The translations under genes were made by a program, and so were the position numbers. From positions 86,296-150,295 of the forward strand of contig NZ_NFLF01000008.1 of the NCBI RefSeq assembly GCF_002160765.1: DNA of 64,000 nt, read 5' to 3'. Positions 38,501-46,186 of the stretch are shown piece by piece. The notes beneath the pieces were generated by a model. The model saw nothing but the letters and a program-made list of their open reading frames with translations, did not search any database and was not told the DNA's origin. Source of the stretch: Lachnoclostridium sp. An138 (lineage in GTDB: Bacteria > Bacillota > Clostridia > Lachnospirales > Lachnospiraceae). The stretch's first letter is position 1. Every line of letters begins with the position of its first letter.

Positions 38501-39155
38501 GGATCTTTCCATCCCGCAGGTTTACGATTCGGGTGGCATACTGTTCGGCCAGTTCCGGATTGTGGGTGACCATCACGACCAGGCGGTCTTTTGCTACCTC
38601 CTGAAGCAGATCCATGACCTGGATGCTGGTGGCGCTGTCCAGGGCGCCTGTGGGTTCGTCTGCCAGCAGAATATCCGGATCGTTTACCAGGGCCCGGGCG
38701 ATGGCCACCCGCTGCATCTGGCCGCCGGACATCTGGCTGGGCTTTTTGTGGAGCTGGCTGCCAAGGCCCACCTGTTCCAGGGCTTTGACGGCCCGTTCCC
38801 TCCGTTCCGCCTTGCCTACGCCGGAGATGGTCAGGGCCAGCTCCACGTTGGCAAGAACCGTCTGATGAGGAATCAGGTTGTAGCTCTGAAATACGAAGCC
38901 GATGGTGTGGTTCCGGTAGGAGTCCCAGTCACGGTCCTTGTATTTTTTTGTGGAAATACCGTTGATAATCAGGTCGCCGGAATCGTAACGGTCCAGTCCG
39001 CCAATGATATTTAAGAGGGTCGTTTTTCCCGAACCGCTGGGTCCCAGGATAGCGACGAATTCATTGTCCCGGAGGTTTAAGGACACATGGTCCAGGGCTT
39101 TCTGAACCAGGCTGCCGGTTCTGTATTCCTTGCAGATGTCTCGGATCTGAAGCAT
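35553..39155 (-). CDS. MacB-type ABC exporter, ATPase and permease fused
   Basis: The product has 1200 residues. Residues 1-225 are the ATPase: Walker [10 protein letters not shown], signature [15 protein letters not shown], Walker [13 protein letters not shown]-loop VTHNPE. TM1 follows near 265-285, then a very large extracytoplasmic region (about 290-1040) rich in Asp, Gln and Ser, including a Met-Asp-rich stretch ([17 protein letters not shown]). The FtsX permease domain and last TMs are at about 1065-1195 ([18 protein letters not shown]). GGAG lies before ATG 39155. It follows a TetR gene by 64 bases on the same strand. Peptide or drug export is likely. Confidence 0.85.
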   Translation of the reverse strand: MLQIRDICKEYRTGSLVQKALDHVSLNLRDNEFVAILGPSGSGKTTLLNIIGGLDRYDSGDLIINGISTKKYKDRDWDSYRNHTIGFVFQSYNLIPHQTVLANVELALTISGVGKAERRERAVKALEQVGLGSQLHKKPSQMSGGQMQRVAIARALVNDPDILLADEPTGALDSATSIQVMDLLQEVAKDRLVVMVTHNPELAEQYATRIVNLRDGKIRSDSNPFEPDGALAEQAVHKNMGKSSMSLLTALSLSFNNLKTKKARTILTSFAGSIGIIGIALILSLSSGVNAYIQDVERDTLSEYPLEIQSTGFDFSSMLTADSGGGGSTGEVNIIEMVTDMFSTMDSNDLKSLKAWLESGESGIEQYTSAVEYSYDVMPQIYRLEGDGIRQVNPDNSFAALGLGSSMSSSSMMSSMMGTDVFYEMPDDQDLYISQYDVKAGHWPENYNECVLVLTSGGSISDFMLYTLGLRDSTELDEMVDQFVNEENVQTPDDMGTYNYDDILGITFKLVNSPDYYEYDSEYDVWRDKTDDEAYMRSLVENSEDLTIVGIVQPADDASGLLLQAGIAYPVSLTEHVVEKAAESEIVQKQLADSHTNVFTNEPFGEESGESDFDMESLFSIDEDALKEMFSFDESDLTDGLTDSFDMSDMGDMNMDDIDMGDVDLSGLINPDDLQLNLPEFPQLNLADLISSIDFHVSEESVSALVNGLLEGWNEYTAAHPDADYSGLGENFLAFLQTEEGKQILNDNLQAILDENGITAPDNEQIQALIASVGAGFWDYCLENYPDIFNNPDSPPTQEELQGYLLEYLGTEEAQTIIAEWIAAVFPEADSFTITPEQLEKLASDLAAGYQSYAVANGQPDPSRMGEYFADYMSTEAAQKVLSEGVSSMVDASGLQQQLAASMQSYMTELMGSFSDSMGTALKDGMASVMEQVMEQIADNIQSAMEDVVKKLGENLADAFQIDPDEFAEAFSVNMNAEDLTELLRSMNSAQGATYESNLSSLGYVDFDSPSSISIYPLDFESKEHVTDILSDYNSRMEKEGKEDQVITYTDMVGTLMSSVTDIIDVISYVLIAFVAISLVVSSIMIGVITYISVLERKKEIGILRAIGASKGNISQVFNAETFIIGLTAGLIGIGLTLLILIPGNALIHHLANSQDINAYLPVGGAVILIVLSVLLTLLGGLIPSKKAAKSDPVTALRTE

Positions 39156-39219
39156 GGATGAATCTCCTTTTTTATGCCCGCCGGTTTTGGTGGGGGATTT
39201 GGATTTGTGAGAACAGAAA

Positions 39220-39894
39220 CTATATGGAAAAGCTGTCCGGGCTGTTCCGCCGTCTGCGGTATCCTTCCAGATAGCATTTCATTCCGTTCAGGATGTCACT
39301 GCGGTAATCTCTCTGGACCATGCACAGCTCTGTGGAGGGAAGGGAATTCTGCACGGACGCGGAGACAAGGCTCTGCTGATAACATCCGGTGATGATCCCG
39401 GACTCCATGCAGTAGATATCCATAATCTCTTCCCGGGACAAAACTCCGCTCTCTTCCAGCAGCAGGCTCCAGGCATCGGTGCGTTCGCTGAGACGCTTTT
39501 TCATACGGCAGAGAGTGTCTGTATCCGCGCCCCGTTCCAGAATGACGGCGCGCAGCGCCTCAAGCCGGATGTACAGAGGATTGGTTTCCAGAAGCAGGGT
39601 CAGCTCTTCCAGCAGCAGGCTCTGGATATCCGAAAAGCTTTCCGGCCGTTTCCTTCTGACATGTTCCTCAAGGAAGTCAAGACGTTTTTCATATTCTCTC
39701 CAGAGGAGGCACAAAAACAGGGTCTCCTTCGTCTTGAAATAGACGAAAAGAAGGCCGTTTGAGATGCCGGCGGCTTTGGCGATATGAGACATTTTCAGAT
39801 CCCGGTAGCCGGATTCCAGGAAGAGCCTTTCCGCTGTATCCAGAATCTCTTTGGCCCGGGCGGTCTTGGCTTCTTCAGTCATGGCGCGTTTCAA
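39220..39894 (-). CDS. TetR-family transcriptional regulator
   Basis: The product has 224 residues. The start chosen is TTG 39892-39894, because AAGGGGGAA lies seven bases upstream; ATG 39880-39882 has no RBS. The N-terminal HTH is ILDTAERLFLESGYRD followed by KMSHIAKAAGISNGLLFVYFKTKETLF, classic TetR. The ligand-binding part is unlike any I can name. It is upstream of and co-directional with the fused ABC exporter and probably represses it in response to an exported compound. Confidence 0.85.
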   Translation of the reverse strand: MKRAMTEEAKTARAKEILDTAERLFLESGYRDLKMSHIAKAAGISNGLLFVYFKTKETLFLCLLWREYEKRLDFLEEHVRRKRPESFSDIQSLLLEELTLLLETNPLYIRLEALRAVILERGADTDTLCRMKKRLSERTDAWSLLLEESGVLSREEIMDIYCMESGIITGCYQQSLVSASVQNSLPSTELCMVQRDYRSDILNGMKCYLEGYRRRRNSPDSFSI

Positions 39895-40107
39895 TAGGCG
39901 TTCCCCCTTCTGAGGTACTGTCTGCGCACAGAGAGCAGACGATGATTTTTTACCGTACCGCCCTGCGTCCGGCGGCAGCAGACAGCTGCCGTCCGGCACA
40001 CAAAACATAACAGATAATAAATGATTCGAAGTCAATTATAGTGAGTGGAGTGGAGTTTGGCAATAAAAAGAATCTTAAAAAAGTATAAAAAGAGTGAAGA
40101 AAAAAAG

Positions 40108-40138
40108 AGTCAGGCGCGGAAATTTTCCGCGCCTGACT
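40108..40138 (-). terminator. Terminator of hcp
   Basis: A perfect 13-bp stem (40108-40120 with 40126-40138) with a 5-nt loop. On the minus strand it is followed by CTTTTTTTC. Confidence 0.85.
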
Positions 40139-40169
40139 GATGCCGGCAGAAACAACGCGTTAAAGAAAT

Positions 40170-41843
40170 TCAGTCCTGCTCCCCGAAAAACAGTTTCATG
40201 TCGTCATCCACTGTGCCGATGCCCGCGATGCCGAACTGACTGACCAGTACGTCTGCCACATTGGGGCTTAAGAAGGCCGGAAGCGTGGGTCCGAGATGAA
40301 TGTTTTTCACGCCCAGGTACAGAAGAGCCAGCAGCACGATGACAGCTTTCTGCTCATACCAGGAAATGTTGTAGACGATGGGCAGGTCATTGATATCATC
40401 CAGGCCGAACACCTCTTTCAGTTTCAGGGCTGTGACTGCCAGAGAGTAGGAGTCGTTGCACTGGCCTGCGTCCAGCACTCGGGGAATGCCGCCGATATCG
40501 CCCAGGTCCAGCTTGTTGAAGCGGTATTTGGCGCAGCCAGCAGTGAGGATAATGGTGTCCTTTGGCAGCGCTTTCGCGAAATCCGTGTAGTAGCTGCGGC
40601 TTTTCGCCCGGCCGTCGCAGCCTGCCATCACGACAAATTTCCGGACAGCGCCGGATTTTACGGCTTCCACGATCTTGTCCGCCAGGGCAAGCACCTGCGC
40701 GTGGGCAAAGCCGCCGGTGACAGTACCCTGCTCGATCTGCGCGGGAGGCAGGCACTGTTTTGCCTGTTCGATGAGAGCTGAGAAATCTTTCCAGCCGTCC
40801 TTATCTTCGGAAATATGAGCACAGCCGGGATAGCCTGCGGCGCCGGTGGTGTAGAGGCGGTCCTTATAGCTGTCCTTTGGCGGCACAATACAGTTGGTGG
40901 TCATGAGAATGGGGCCATGGAAGGACTCAAATTCCTCTTTCTGCTGCCACCAGGCGTTTCCGTAATTGCCGGCGAAATGGGGATACTTTTTAAAAGCCGG
41001 ATAGTAATGGGCCGGAAGCATCTCAGAATGGGTATATACGTCCACGCCGGTGCCTTCAGTCTGTTCCAGCAGCATTTCCAGATCCCGCAGGTCATGGCCA
41101 GAGATTAGAATACCGGGATTCTGTCTCACGCCGATATTGACACTGGTGATTTCCGGATTTCCGTAGGTTTCCGTATTGGCCTTATCCAGCAGCGCCATGG
41201 CGTCTACGCCGTATTTTCCGGTTTCCAGAGCCAGAGTGGTAAGCTCATCTGCCGTCAGATGATCGTCCAGCGTAGCGGCCAGAGCTTTCTGGAGAAAGGC
41301 ATGAATCCCGGGGCTGTCATAGCGCAGGACAGCCGCGTGGCTGGTATAGGCAGCCAGGCCTTTGAGACCGTAGGTAATCAGCTCGCGCAGGGAGCGGATG
41401 TCTTCGTTTTCTGAAGAGAGAATGCCGATCTGAGCGGCCTTTTCCATGAAATCCGCTTCCTGACCGTTCCAGAGCGCGGCTTCCGGAAGAACAGATACGA
41501 GCCTGTCATCTGCCGCATGTTCCGGCTTGTCCTTCAGCCGGGGCAGCAGGCTGTTCCGTATGTCCAGAGTCTCCCGGATGCGCGCACGGATGGATTCAGA
41601 ATCAAAGTTTACATTTGTGATGGTGGTAAAAAGGTTCTGAGTGATCAGATGGTTTATCTGAGCCGGAACCTCCGAACCCTCAGAACGCAGGCGGGTGGTC
41701 ACGGCGGCCAGACCTTTCGTTACATATACAAGCAGATCCTGGAGAGCAGCAGTCTCCGGCGTCTTGCCGCACACACCCATTTTGGTGCAGCCGGAGCAGC
41801 CGGCGGTCTCCTGACATTGATAGCAGAACATATTCTGGTTCAT
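40170..41843 (-). CDS. hcp: Hydroxylamine reductase / hybrid-cluster protein
   Basis: The product has 557 residues. The N-terminal cysteine set [15 protein letters not shown]...GVCGK binds the cubane cluster. Further conserved cysteines and acidic residues for the hybrid Fe-S-O cluster lie in the second half (for example [27 protein letters not shown]). It reduces hydroxylamine, or more likely nitric oxide, in nitrosative-stress defence in the cytoplasm. It is divergent from a Crp/Fnr regulator, an arrangement common in clostridia, and ends at its own terminator. Confidence 0.93.
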   Translation of the reverse strand: MNQNMFCYQCQETAGCSGCTKMGVCGKTPETAALQDLLVYVTKGLAAVTTRLRSEGSEVPAQINHLITQNLFTTITNVNFDSESIRARIRETLDIRNSLLPRLKDKPEHAADDRLVSVLPEAALWNGQEADFMEKAAQIGILSSENEDIRSLRELITYGLKGLAAYTSHAAVLRYDSPGIHAFLQKALAATLDDHLTADELTTLALETGKYGVDAMALLDKANTETYGNPEITSVNIGVRQNPGILISGHDLRDLEMLLEQTEGTGVDVYTHSEMLPAHYYPAFKKYPHFAGNYGNAWWQQKEEFESFHGPILMTTNCIVPPKDSYKDRLYTTGAAGYPGCAHISEDKDGWKDFSALIEQAKQCLPPAQIEQGTVTGGFAHAQVLALADKIVEAVKSGAVRKFVVMAGCDGRAKSRSYYTDFAKALPKDTIILTAGCAKYRFNKLDLGDIGGIPRVLDAGQCNDSYSLAVTALKLKEVFGLDDINDLPIVYNISWYEQKAVIVLLALLYLGVKNIHLGPTLPAFLSPNVADVLVSQFGIAGIGTVDDDMKLFFGEQD

Positions 41844-41914
41844 ATAAGATTTCCTCCTCTATGTTTTTATACGGACTGTCGATTGACTTTACGGGTATAC
41901 TATAGTAGATTTAA

Positions 41915-41932
41915 AACAACAAATCAGTTGTT
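41915..41932. promoter_or_regulatory. Operator between hcp and its Crp/Fnr regulator
   Basis: A perfect inverted repeat AACAAC-N6-GTTGTT, followed by another AAAACAAC at 41933-41940. It lies in the 117-base divergent spacer and near possible -35 sites for hcp (TTGTTG on the minus strand). A TTGACT-17-TAGATT promoter for the regulator may begin at 41884. A site for the adjacent regulator is the simplest reading. Confidence 0.5.
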
Positions 41933-41960
41933 AAAACAACAAAAAGGAGAAAATTTTAAG

Positions 41961-42629
41961 ATGAATTATCAGTTTCTGTCCCGGACAGCTCTGTTCTGCG
42001 GCATACAGCCAGAAGAGATGAAAACGATGCTCTCCTGCCTGACAGCGGAAACGCAGACCTATGAAAAAGGGGAAATGATTTACCGGGCCGGTGACGCAGC
42101 TGCTTCCCTGGGAGTGGTACTGGAGGGAAAGGTCCTGATTGAACATGATGATATCTGGGGAAATACTACGGTGCTGGACAGCGCCCTGCCGGGCCAGATT
42201 TTCGCCGAGACCTATGCCTGCACGCCAGGCGAGCCTCTGATGGTAAACGTGGAAGCGGCGGAAGAGTCGCAGATTCTTTTCCTGAACGTCAGCCGGGTAC
42301 TCCGCAGCTGCACCCATGCCTGTGCCTTTCACGGAAAGCTGATTCGGAACTTGCTGGCCCTTTCCGCCCAGAAAAATCTGAACCTGTCCCGGAAAATTTT
42401 TCATACGGCTTCCAAATCGATCCGCGGCCGGCTGACGGCCTATCTGTCGGATCAGGCTGTCAGGAGCGGAAGCAGCAGTTTTACCATTCCCTTTAACCGG
42501 CAGCAGCTGGCCGACTATCTGAATGTGGATCGGAGCGCCCTGTCCGCAGAGCTTGGGAAAATGCAGCGGGAGGGTCTGCTCAGAGTAAAGAAGAACCTGT
42601 TTGAGATCATGAGGAAATCCAACGGATAA
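41961..42629 (+). CDS. Crp/Fnr-family regulator, hcp-linked
   Basis: The product has 222 residues from ATG 41961, with AAGGAGA upstream; the longer frame runs back into hcp and is not used. There is an N-terminal cyclic-nucleotide-type beta barrel (about 10-120), a dimerisation helix, and a C-terminal winged helix with FTIPFNRQQLADYLNVDRSALSAELGKM. There is no Fnr-type N-terminal cysteine cluster. Regulators of this HcpR-like group respond to NO and activate hcp. It is divergent from hcp with a shared palindrome between. Confidence 0.82.
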   Translation: MNYQFLSRTALFCGIQPEEMKTMLSCLTAETQTYEKGEMIYRAGDAAASLGVVLEGKVLIEHDDIWGNTTVLDSALPGQIFAETYACTPGEPLMVNVEAAEESQILFLNVSRVLRSCTHACAFHGKLIRNLLALSAQKNLNLSRKIFHTASKSIRGRLTAYLSDQAVRSGSSSFTIPFNRQQLADYLNVDRSALSAELGKMQREGLLRVKKNLFEIMRKSNG

Positions 42630-42650
42630 TACAATAATACGGCAGTATGA

Positions 42651-42690
42651 CAATATAGCAATACAGCAATACAGAAATACAAAAATACAG
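42651..42690. repeat. Tandem 8-bp repeat, five units
   Basis: Five consecutive octamers (CAATATAG, CAATACAG twice, AAATACAA, AAATACAG) lie between the convergent regulator and MATE genes. A GGAGCG/CGCTCC hairpin (42699-42704/42719-42724) follows at the end of the MATE gene. Confidence 0.7.
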
Positions 42691-42706
42691 AAGCGCGGGG
42701 AGCGTC

Positions 42707-44059
42707 CTAAGCGTCGGGCGCTCCGGCGTATCTTTTATAGGGATGCTTCAGAAAGCCTTTATAAAAAATGAATCCCAGCAGCGTGGTTAGAATCTCCGTG
42801 CAGGGGAAGGTCAGCCAGAACCAGGTCAGTCCAAACCGGGAAAACAGAAATCCCAGGGGTACAAAGAGTACTACTGTGCGCACAATGGTCAGAAGCGAGC
42901 TTTTGAGTCCCTGGCCTACTGCCTGAAAGAAGACAGGGAAGGTAAGAGACGTGACCATGGGGACAAAGCTCAGTCCGATAAAATGGAACCCAAGCTGTCC
43001 GATTTCCACGACCCGTTCATCAGAGGTAAAGACTCTCAGCATGGGCCCGGGAACCGTCTCAAAGCAGAGAACGCCCACAAGCATCAGAGCCGCGCCAAAC
43101 AGGACGGCGGTGGTCAGGGTCTTTTTGCAGCGGCTGATGTTTCTGGCCGCGTAGTTAAAGCTGATGACCGGCACAATGCAGGTCTGCATGGCGCCCAGCG
43201 GGATGAAGAAAAAGGTCTGCCATTTATAGTAGAGGCCGAGGGCAGTCACCGCCTGATCGGAGAAACCGGACAGAATCAGGTTCAGGCCCAGGATGTAAAA
43301 GGTATAGGCCGACTGCATGAGAATATTCGGAATGCCCAGAAGGAAGATCTCCCGGACGCGCCGGGGATAGAGATGCCGGGCGGGCGATTTCCGGAAGCCC
43401 TTTTTCATCACGATAAGAGCCGCCACGATCTGTCCTGCCACTGTGGCGATGGCAGCGCCCGAGATGCCAAGCTCCGGCAGGCCGAACATGCCGAAGATCA
43501 GCAGCGGATCGAAGACTATATTAGTCAGGGCTCCCGCGATCTGGGCCAGCATCGGCGTCTTCATATCGCCGGAGGCCTGCAGAACCTTCGTCCAGATGCT
43601 TTCCAGAAACAGGCCGAAGCTGAACAGGCAGACGATGCGCCCGTATGCGGTGATATCTCGAATGACTTCCGGGGAGTTCGTGGACATCCTGGCATAAGCC
43701 GGCAGGAAGAACCAGCAGGCAAGGGCAAAGACAGCCCACATTCCCACCGCCAGCGGCGTGCCGACGCCCGCGAACTCGTCCGCTTCCTCCGTTTTTCCCA
43801 GGCCAAAGCGGGCAGCCATGGCCGTATTGATGCCTACGCCGGTTCCCACTGCCAGAGCGATCATCAGAAGCTGGAGCGGGTAGATGATGGAGAGGGCCGT
43901 CAGGCCCGATTCGGCGTAGCGGCCTACGAACAGGCTGTCCACGATATTATAGAGCGCCTGAATGAGCTGTGCCAGCATGACAGGCGGCGCGATTTTGAGT
44001 AATATTTTTGATATCTTCTCCTGGCCGAAGAACTGGGATTCTGAAAGTGTGCGTTCCAT
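42707..44059 (-). CDS. MATE-family efflux transporter
   Basis: The product has 450 residues, the normal MATE length, with about twelve membrane segments in two halves. The N-terminus (KISKILLKIAPPVMLAQLIQALYNIVDSLFVG) and the mid-protein segment AALIVMKKGFRKSP are typical. It exports cationic drugs or metabolites with Na+ or H+. It has a strong promoter and a leader hairpin, which suggests regulated expression. No regulator is adjacent. Confidence 0.88.
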   Translation of the reverse strand: MERTLSESQFFGQEKISKILLKIAPPVMLAQLIQALYNIVDSLFVGRYAESGLTALSIIYPLQLLMIALAVGTGVGINTAMAARFGLGKTEEADEFAGVGTPLAVGMWAVFALACWFFLPAYARMSTNSPEVIRDITAYGRIVCLFSFGLFLESIWTKVLQASGDMKTPMLAQIAGALTNIVFDPLLIFGMFGLPELGISGAAIATVAGQIVAALIVMKKGFRKSPARHLYPRRVREIFLLGIPNILMQSAYTFYILGLNLILSGFSDQAVTALGLYYKWQTFFFIPLGAMQTCIVPVISFNYAARNISRCKKTLTTAVLFGAALMLVGVLCFETVPGPMLRVFTSDERVVEIGQLGFHFIGLSFVPMVTSLTFPVFFQAVGQGLKSSLLTIVRTVVLFVPLGFLFSRFGLTWFWLTFPCTEILTTLLGFIFYKGFLKHPYKRYAGAPDA

Positions 44060-44092
44060 TTTTCTTCTGTAACTCCCTCGATGTTTATTTAC

Positions 44093-44144
44093 GCGGGCAG
44101 CGAGCCAAGCGGATGCGTTTACGCATCCATTTGGCGAACGCCGC
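44093..44144 (-). other. Long hairpin in the MATE leader
   Basis: A nested palindrome with GGATGCG/CGCATCC at the centre, GCCAA/TTGGC further out and GCG/CGC at the ends. It starts about ten bases after the predicted transcription start of the MATE mRNA. No T-run follows, so it may stabilise the RNA or bind a regulator. Confidence 0.5.
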
Positions 44145-44161
44145 TATGATTATCCTATAAA

Positions 44162-44190
44162 AATATATTGCGGCGGGGGTGGGTTGTCAA
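44162..44190 (-). promoter_or_regulatory. Promoter of the MATE gene
   Basis: On the minus strand: consensus TTGACA (44190-44185), a 17-nt spacer and TATATT (44167-44162). Confidence 0.7.
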
Positions 44191-44301
44191 TATGGAAATT
44201 CCGCGGATACTGAGGAGTGATTGTGGAGGAAATAAATATCTGGCGGAGACCTCGTGGAAGGGAAAAGACGGAGGGAAAAGGTGGAAGAAACAAAGCAGAT
44301 T

Positions 44302-44310
44302 TGGTATAAT
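44302..44310 (+). promoter_or_regulatory. Extended -10 promoter
   Basis: TGGTATAAT at 44302-44310, an extended -10 with a poor -35, 67 bases before the methyltransferase remnant. Confidence 0.45.
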
Positions 44311-44376
44311 TCAGGGAAAGAGACTGTTTAAAAGGTACAGAATAAGCGGGGAGATAAAAATACCAGAAGAGGGTGT

Positions 44377-44772
44377 ATGTCAATGCAGAAAACATTGGAG
44401 TATTACAACAGAAACGCTCGGGAATTCGCAGAAGGAACGTCTGGCGTGGATTTTTCCGGGATTCAGAACCGCTTTCTGTCTCATCTGCCGGAGGGAGCGC
44501 TGATTCTGGACTTCGGCTGCGGTTCCGGAAGGGATACGAGATATTTTCTGGGAAAGGGATTCCGGGTGGAGGCGGCCGACGGTTCCGAAGAGCTGTGCCG
44601 GCTGGCCAGCGTATACACGGGAATCCCGGTGAAACAGATGCTGTTTCAGGAACTGGAGGAGACGGAAAAGTATGATGGAATCTGGGCCTGTGCGTCCATT
44701 TTCATACCGTTGCTCGGGCTTTCTGAGATCAGTGTGCTAGTGGATAAGCTCGAAATACTAGGGGAAGCTTAA
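44377..44772 (+). pseudogene. Class I SAM methyltransferase, 3' end lost at the island border
   Basis: A frame of 131 residues where relatives have about 195-210. The N-terminus is intact (TLEYYNRNAREFAEGT) and motif I is ILDFGCGSGRDTRYF. The frame keeps family-like character to about YDGIWACASIF; the last 20 or so residues look degraded, and the frame stops at TAA 44770-44772. The substrate-recognition part is missing, so it is probably inactive. AT-rich island DNA begins at this point, so the island junction is the likely cause. Confidence 0.7.
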
Positions 44773-45145
44773 ATCATAGATGGATTTTCCTGTTATAAAT
44801 ACGGTATGATTTTTTGTTCTTCGTTATTTTGATCGGGCTCTTTAATTCTACAGGTGTGGAGAAGTGGGAGTATATGAATACCAGCGGTGAAAGAGGATGC
44901 AAAAGTCCTACTTATAGCCTACTTAGGGAATAAAGTTTCCGTTTTAAAGTGTATCCAGCTATTCACATGCTATTTATGTATTAAGTTGTTTTATTATGTT
45001 GGTGACGAACAGATTTTCTTTGTGTGCCTAGAATAATGCTGCCGTGGTGGAGAGTAGTTCGAATCCTTATTCAAGGTTGGGGACAGTAATGATTACAAAA
45101 AAATTTATGATTGTAAAGTTTTAATTAGCGAGGATTCGGACTCGA
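44773..45145. other. AT-rich stretch without a recognisable gene
   Basis: No frame longer than a few dozen codons carries a start and coding-like content. AAATCATA at 44772 and TATGATTT at about 44807 form a loose inverted repeat before a T-run. A stretch near 45055 resembles a tRNA T-arm (TTCGAATCC), but no cloverleaf can be built around it. Confidence 0.4.
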
Positions 45146-45174
45146 TTGTAATTCGATGAAAATCGTGATATAAT
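45146..45174 (+). promoter_or_regulatory. Extended -10 promoter at the island's left end
   Basis: TTGTAA (45146-45151), a 17-nt spacer and TATAAT (45169-45174) preceded by TGA. A TCGATT/AATCG inverted repeat spans the -35 and spacer. It is the best promoter upstream of the decayed regulator genes and possibly of the BREX operon. Confidence 0.5.
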
Positions 45175-45250
45175 TTTTCAACAAGTTTTCCACTAGAAAG
45201 CGTAGAAACTTTTCATCGTATAAAATCTGAATTTTTGATTGTGATTATTA

Positions 45251-45628
45251 ATGTCTGTGATTCGATCTAAAAGTTCAAAAGATGCTATAGTCTGAGTGTA
45301 TTTTCATAAAATCTTTGGTGAATTCAAAACATATCTGGATTCAGCTGGGCATGGTGGTGCATTTACAATTGCTTTAGTTGGAGGTGTATTGTATGTTTCT
45401 ATGACTGTTGAAGAATAGATAGCTCAGGACGATGCGCGCAATCCTCTTGCGGGCAGAATCTCTATCAACATGCTTGATTAGATGTTGGAAGGGAAAAGCT
45501 CAGCTCAAAAGCATAGATTTAAGAAAAGTGAAGTCAATGCCATGCTATATCACGAGGATGAGAAGGACGGTTACATTTATGGTTTTATTCCGAGCTGGAG
45601 AAAAGATTTCCTGAAGGAGTTAGTATGA
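45251..45628 (+). pseudogene. Decayed gene with three in-frame stop codons
   Basis: One frame runs from ATG 45251 to TGA 45626-45628 and is coding-like throughout, but it is broken by TGA at 45293-45295 and TAG at 45416-45418 and 45479-45481. The intact last piece (from ATG 45482, 48 residues) includes KHRFKKSEVNAMLYHEDEK and GYIYGFIPSWRKDF. No frameshifts are needed to join the pieces. I do not recognise the family. The final stop overlaps the next gene's ATG (ATGA), so the two were once coupled. Confidence 0.5.
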
Positions 45629-45839
45629 AATTATTTTATAAAAAATTATGGATAACGCTTGTAGAAAGAGATATGAAAAAACGGAGTTTGCAAAGAAGGC
45701 CAAGATAAGTTCCGTTTCGTTAGCCAAGCTTGGAAAAGGCGCTAACGTTACAACTAATATTTTGGTAAAAATATGCGAAGAACTGAATTGTGATATCTCA
45801 GATATTTGCGAGATTGTAAAAGATGAGGAGAGTAAGTGA
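45625..45839 (+). pseudogene. Xre/Cro-type HTH regulator with a -1 frameshift
   Basis: ATG 45625 begins MKLFYKKLWITLVERDMKK. After the A6 run at 45676-45681 the frame goes wrong and stops. In the neighbouring frame the rest of a YozG-like HTH protein continues intact (EFAKKAKISSVSLAKLGKG, then NCDISDICEIV) to TGA 45837-45839. One extra A would restore a 71-residue protein. The cause could be real decay, a sequencing error, or slippage on the A-tract. It probably once regulated the island. Confidence 0.65.
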
Positions 45840-46186
45840 TTAGCATGAGGGAAATGCAAATAGTTAACAGCAAGGAGTCTATGGGATATACACGAGGATG
45901 TAATGTTTCTACAGGTTATGCTACGCATTTTAGCAGGTGAGATAAAAAGAAAAGATACTGTTTTTGAGGTATTATCTAAACTGCGAAAATAGTTATAGAA
46001 CGATGGATAAAGATTAATGAAAATATAGAAATGAAAATGGAGTGAGTTTGCAAATGAATTTCCTGGGGATGTTCATGCAGAAGAAAAACTAGGAATGCAT
46101 GTTACAAACGGATGCTTTTTGATATCATTCGAATGCATAAGGATGAATGAGAAACGTATGAGAAGTTATTGTGGGAGGCAGAAGTA
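45840..46186 (+). other. Degraded short frames before the BREX operon
   Basis: Only fragments are seen: a 31-codon frame at 45845-45940, and a better, coding-like 29-codon tail at 45903-45992 (MFLQVMLRILAGEIKRKDTV). A fragment near 46050-46165 includes NEFPGDVHAEEKLGMHV. None is complete or recognised. No clear promoter was found directly in front of the operon start. Confidence 0.4.

Noticed and set aside
36996..39014. 672-codon plus-strand frame opposite the fused ABC exporter
   Set aside because: It mirrors the minus-strand gene, whose ATPase motifs are unmistakable. The plus-strand translation has no family resemblance and a His/Gln/Ile-rich antisense composition.
44168..44503. Open frame of 111 codons before the methyltransferase remnant
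   Set aside because: It contains the MATE promoter region and the methyltransferase promoter and overlaps the methyltransferase in another frame; its content is not protein-like.
45050..45090. tRNA-like T-arm (TTCGAATCC) in the island
   Set aside because: No acceptor, D-arm or anticodon arm can be folded around it, so it is neither a tRNA nor a clear tRNA-derived att site.
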